This document shows, in pieces, positions 32,968 to 34,631 of a stretch of DNA of 34,631 nt. The stretch spans positions 1 to 34,631 of the forward strand of contig DUTX01000073.1 of assembly GCA_012841865.1 (NCBI GenBank). Direction: 5' to 3'. This DNA is from Acholeplasmataceae bacterium. Lineage in GTDB: Bacteria > Bacillota_I > Bacilli_A > ML615J-28 > CAG-698. Within the stretch, counting starts at the first letter, position 1, and each line of letters starts with the position of its first letter. The translations under genes were made by a program, and so were the position numbers. Under the pieces are notes generated by a model. That model did not search any database and had not been told where the DNA came from. It was given only the letters and a program-made list of their open reading frames with translations.

Positions 32968-33642
32968 TTTATCTAAGTCAAAAGGTTCGCCGAGAATCAT
33001 CCGATAGAGGATTTCTCTGTCAAATTCATCCATTGGCATATTTACTAATTGATAAGCATTGACACATTCTAAGCGCTCAATCGTTTGTTCTTCAAATAGG
33101 CGTATTTGATAACAATGGTAAGTCTTTCTTTTTTCTCTAAAAGTAACTTTCCCAATTTTTTTCGAATCTATCCTAGAGTTTATCCCCAATTTTCGGTTTT
33201 GTTTATAAATAAATGAATCATGAAATTCCCCAGCTTTTATTTTAAAAATTAAACCGCAGTATTTATCCTTTTTCTTCAGCAAGCAAATATCATTTTCATA
33301 TCGATAAACAATATATAAATAATCTGTAAAATAATATTTTCTGAGATTTTTCTTCTTGCGGATAATCGAACGTCCCCGCATATGAATCAAATAATAATAG
33401 GCAAAGGAAAAACCATAGACCAAAGGTGCTAGAATAAATAAGTAATACCAATAATAATTTAACCAATGCCCGCCTTTATAGTCACGAAAAAAAGCAAAAA
33501 GAAAAGTGCCGGCCAAAAGTAAACCGATAATGATATTAATGATTCCGCGCCGTTTGTAGCGAATATTTTTTAAAGCATTGTTTAAAATATAAAAGATTAA
33601 ACCAATACCGAGAACGGGCGATAAGATTCTTGTAATGCTCAT
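32965..33642 (-). CDS. Unknown small membrane protein
   Basis: This 225-residue protein has three predicted N-terminal helices (about 5-24, 32-51, 62-87), a basic RGRSIIRKKKNLRKYY linker and a soluble C-terminal domain of about 125 residues. The C-terminal part (DYLYIVYRYENDICLLKKKDKY, FKIKAGEFHDSF, TYHCYQIRLFEE) faintly resembles a Nudix fold. The catalytic Nudix box with its REUXEE glutamates is absent (KQNRKLGI stands in that place), so any relation would be to a non-catalytic form and the idea is weak. ATG 33642 has AGGTGA seven bases upstream and a good promoter beyond. The gene stands alone, convergent with hflX and divergent from udk. Confidence 0.82.
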   Translation of the reverse strand: MSITRILSPVLGIGLIFYILNNALKNIRYKRRGIINIIIGLLLAGTFLFAFFRDYKGGHWLNYYWYYLFILAPLVYGFSFAYYYLIHMRGRSIIRKKKNLRKYYFTDYLYIVYRYENDICLLKKKDKYCGLIFKIKAGEFHDSFIYKQNRKLGINSRIDSKKIGKVTFREKRKTYHCYQIRLFEEQTIERLECVNAYQLVNMPMDEFDREILYRMILGEPFDLDK

Positions 33643-33686
33643 AGTTTCTTCACCTATACTTTTTCTTATACAAACCTATTGATTTT

Positions 33687-33715
33687 ATTATACAAATAAT
33701 TAATCACTTTGTAAA
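33687..33715 (-). promoter_or_regulatory. Promoter of the small membrane-protein gene
   Basis: On the minus strand TTTACA (33715-33710), a 17-bp spacer and TATAAT (33692-33687) form a near-consensus vegetative promoter 45 bp before the start. A second, extended -10 (TGGTATAAT, TATAAT at 33760-33755) lies further upstream. Confidence 0.7.
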
Positions 33716-33794
33716 TAGGTTGCTTAGGATTTTAATAATTACCTAATTATGTATATTATACCACATTACCTTTAAAAAAATGACTAAATAGGTT
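33712..33794 (+). repeat. Repeated TAAATAGGTT boxes between divergent promoters
   Basis: TAAATAGGTT occurs at 33712-33721 and 33785-33794, 73 bp apart (about seven helical turns), and AATAGGTT occurs inverted as AACCTATT at 33673-33680. The first box overlaps the -35 of the minus-strand promoter and the second ends 12 bp before the udk -35. They may be binding sites for one regulator of both genes. Confidence 0.45.
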
Positions 33795-33806
33795 ATGAAT
33801 ATCCAT

Positions 33807-33835
33807 TTGACAAGACCCCGTCTAAGAAGTATAAT
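33807..33835 (+). promoter_or_regulatory. Consensus promoter of udk
   Basis: TTGACA (33807-33812), exactly 17 bp, then TATAAT (33830-33835): a full-consensus vegetative promoter. Transcription would begin near 33842, which rules out the in-frame ATG at 33795 as the start of udk. Confidence 0.88.
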
Positions 33836-33854
33836 ATCTAAAACGGAGGATAAT

Positions 33855-34478
33855 ATGAACTGTACAATTATTGGAATTGCTGGTGGAACCGCAAGCGGCA
33901 AAACAACTATCGCAAAGAAAATCTACAATCTCTCACAATCTTTGGGCTCTGTGGTTGTCATTAGAATGGATGATTACTACAAAGATTTAAGCAATCTCAG
34001 TTTTGAAGAAAGAAAGAACTACAATTATGATCATCCTTCCGCTTATGATATCGATTTGCTCATTCAACACTTAAAACTTTTGAAACAAGGAGTCGCAATC
34101 GAGAGACCCACCTATGATTTTGTGGTTCATAACCGTTCGAAAAATGTTGAACGTCTTGAACCAGTGAATGTAATCATTGTTGAAGGGATAATGCTCTTTG
34201 CTATTCCTGAATTAAGGCAGATGTTCGATATCAAACTTTTTGTACAAACACCGGATGATTTGCGTTTCATCAGACGCTTAAGGCGCGACATTCACCTAAG
34301 AGGAAGGAGCATCGATTCCGTAATTGACCAATACTTAAACACTGTAAGGCCGATGCATCTGGAATTTGTTGAACCCTCAAAACAACATGCAGACTTAATC
34401 ATCCCGGAAGGCGGAGAGAACAAAGTAGCCATTGATATTATTGCTGTTAAAATCGCCAATATCTTAAATAATAAATAA
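33855..34478 (+). CDS. udk: Uridine kinase
   Basis: Udk phosphorylates uridine and cytidine in pyrimidine salvage. From ATG 33855 it is 207 residues, the normal length (about 210). Walker A GGTASGKT is at 10-17. RMDDYYKDL, NYDHPSAYDIDLL, RPTYDF, VIVEGIMLF and FIRRLRRDIHLRGRSIDSVIDQYLNTVRPMH are all standard Udk segments. ACGGAGGA precedes the ATG at good spacing, and a consensus promoter lies just upstream. It appears to be a single-gene transcript. In many Bacillota udk neighbours greA or a trmR/peptidase cluster, which is not seen here. Confidence 0.96.
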   Translation: MNCTIIGIAGGTASGKTTIAKKIYNLSQSLGSVVVIRMDDYYKDLSNLSFEERKNYNYDHPSAYDIDLLIQHLKLLKQGVAIERPTYDFVVHNRSKNVERLEPVNVIIVEGIMLFAIPELRQMFDIKLFVQTPDDLRFIRRLRRDIHLRGRSIDSVIDQYLNTVRPMHLEFVEPSKQHADLIIPEGGENKVAIDIIAVKIANILNNK

Positions 34479-34496
34479 GGCATCCAGAGGGATGCC
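34479..34496 (+). other. GC-containing hairpin directly after udk
   Basis: GGCATCC (34479-34485) pairs with GGATGCC (34490-34496) around AGAG, immediately after the udk stop. No T-tract follows, so it may stabilise the mRNA end or be half of a tandem terminator with the next hairpin. Confidence 0.6.
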
Positions 34497-34509
34497 TCAG
34501 GCTGTTGAC

Positions 34510-34550
34510 AAAGTGCCTTTGCAAAACATTTAAACAAGGCACTTTTATTT
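34510..34550 (+). terminator. Terminator downstream of udk
   Basis: AAAGTGCCTT (34510-34519) pairs with AAGGCACTTT (34536-34545) around a 16-base loop, followed by TATTTT. It may terminate udk, or be part of the end of a mobile element that begins here. Confidence 0.6.
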
Positions 34551-34583
34551 TCGTCCCACATTAGTATTAAAAATACGCATAAA
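34548..34583 (+). repeat. Right copy of the dispersed repeat
   Basis: TTTTCGTCCCA (34548-34558), six bases, TATTAAAAATAC (34565-34576) and a similar tail to TAAA match the left-edge copy at 143-172 in the same orientation. The copy here is followed by a promoter-like TATAAT and a start codon, as expected for the intact 5' end of an element. Confidence 0.55.
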
Positions 34584-34587
34584 TCGT

Positions 34588-34593
34588 TATAAT
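34588..34593 (+). promoter_or_regulatory. Putative -10 at the right edge
   Basis: TATAAT lies 15 bp before the ATG of the cut-off frame. No clear -35 is seen. The short spacing allows only a very short leader with a weak AAGG site. Confidence 0.35.
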
Positions 34594-34608
34594 ACAAGGT
34601 TATATCAT

Positions 34609-34631
34609 ATGAAAATCAATCACTTTATCCC
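34609..34631 (+). CDS. Start of a reading frame cut by the window edge
   Basis: Only seven complete codons are visible (ATG AAA ATC AAT CAC TTT ATC, then CC). AAGG lies nine bases upstream and TATAAT precedes it. Its position directly after the repeat makes a transposase or other mobile-element gene possible, but too little is present to identify it. Confidence 0.3.

Noticed and set aside
33795-33854. Upstream in-frame ATG that would give a 227-residue Udk
   Set aside because: A full-consensus promoter lies inside this extension and the best ribosome binding site precedes ATG 33855, which also gives the normal family length.
1-34631. Mycoplasma genetic code (TGA read as Trp)
   Set aside because: TGA ends the CvpA-like and mgsA genes at sensible positions, and Trp residues are encoded by TGG.
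1-34631. tRNA or rRNA genes and CRISPR arrays
   Set aside because: I found no cloverleaf-like or rRNA-like segment in the intergenic gaps, and the only regular repeat is the two-copy coding duplication at 7475-7708.

Overview
The window is a compact, AT-rich bacterial chromosome segment with short intergenic gaps and TATAAT/extended -10 promoters. Ribosome binding sites are of the AGGAGG/AGGTGA type. TAA is the usual stop codon, TAG and TGA also occur as stops, and Trp is encoded by TGG, so the code is the standard bacterial one and not the Mycoplasma code. Gene content points to a low-GC Bacillota of the Bacilli type: CdaA, a YugI-type S1 protein next to pgi, Bacillus-type Pgi, a CwlD-like amidase and a YunB-like protein. 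The last two families belong to spore formation and germination, so the organism or its recent ancestors probably made endospores. GlnRS, a stand-alone B3/B4 protein and a B12-dependent ribonucleotide reductase fit an uncultured or Mollicutes-adjacent Bacilli lineage, but I cannot place it further.

Layout. 1-315 is non-coding and holds a short sequence that recurs at the right edge. 316-11,108 (minus strand) reads as one long operon from a good promoter at about 11,161-11,189: a CvpA-like membrane protein, a second unknown membrane protein, a 1232-residue coiled-coil protein with an in-frame 117-bp duplication, a B3/B4-domain protein, glnS and pcrA. 11,230-13,665 (minus) is the tsaE-tsaB-rimI-tsaD cluster for the t6A tRNA modification. 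13,723-17,293 (minus) holds cwlD, pgi, yugI, an Nfu-type Fe-S scaffold gene and yunB. A CBS-domain gene on the plus strand (17,380-17,850) converges on ispF at a shared terminator.

17,912-20,978 (minus) is mgsA, a membrane PAS/degenerate-GGDEF gene, ispD and ispF. 21,036-26,698 (minus) is a tight three-gene unit: a giant DUF4011/COG1112-like helicase protein with eroded motor and nuclease motifs, an ankyrin-repeat protein, and the c-di-AMP synthase cdaA. This unit lacks the usual cdaR and glmM partners. 26,955-28,919 (minus) is a Clp/Hsp100 protein whose second ATPase domain has lost its catalytic motifs. Divergent from it, on the plus strand, are nrdJ and hflX. hflX converges on a small membrane protein gene (32,965-33,642, minus). 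udk (33,855-34,478, plus) has a consensus promoter. The right edge carries a terminator, the repeat shared with the left edge, and the first codons of a cut-off reading frame.

The housekeeping genes cover tRNA charging and modification, DNA repair, isoprenoid precursors, central carbon metabolism, nucleotide supply and ribosome rescue. The least ordinary parts are the coiled-coil/membrane-protein operon (4.7-11.1 kb) and the 21.0-28.9 kb stretch, where a c-di-AMP synthase lies beside two large ATPases that look partly converted to non-catalytic roles.
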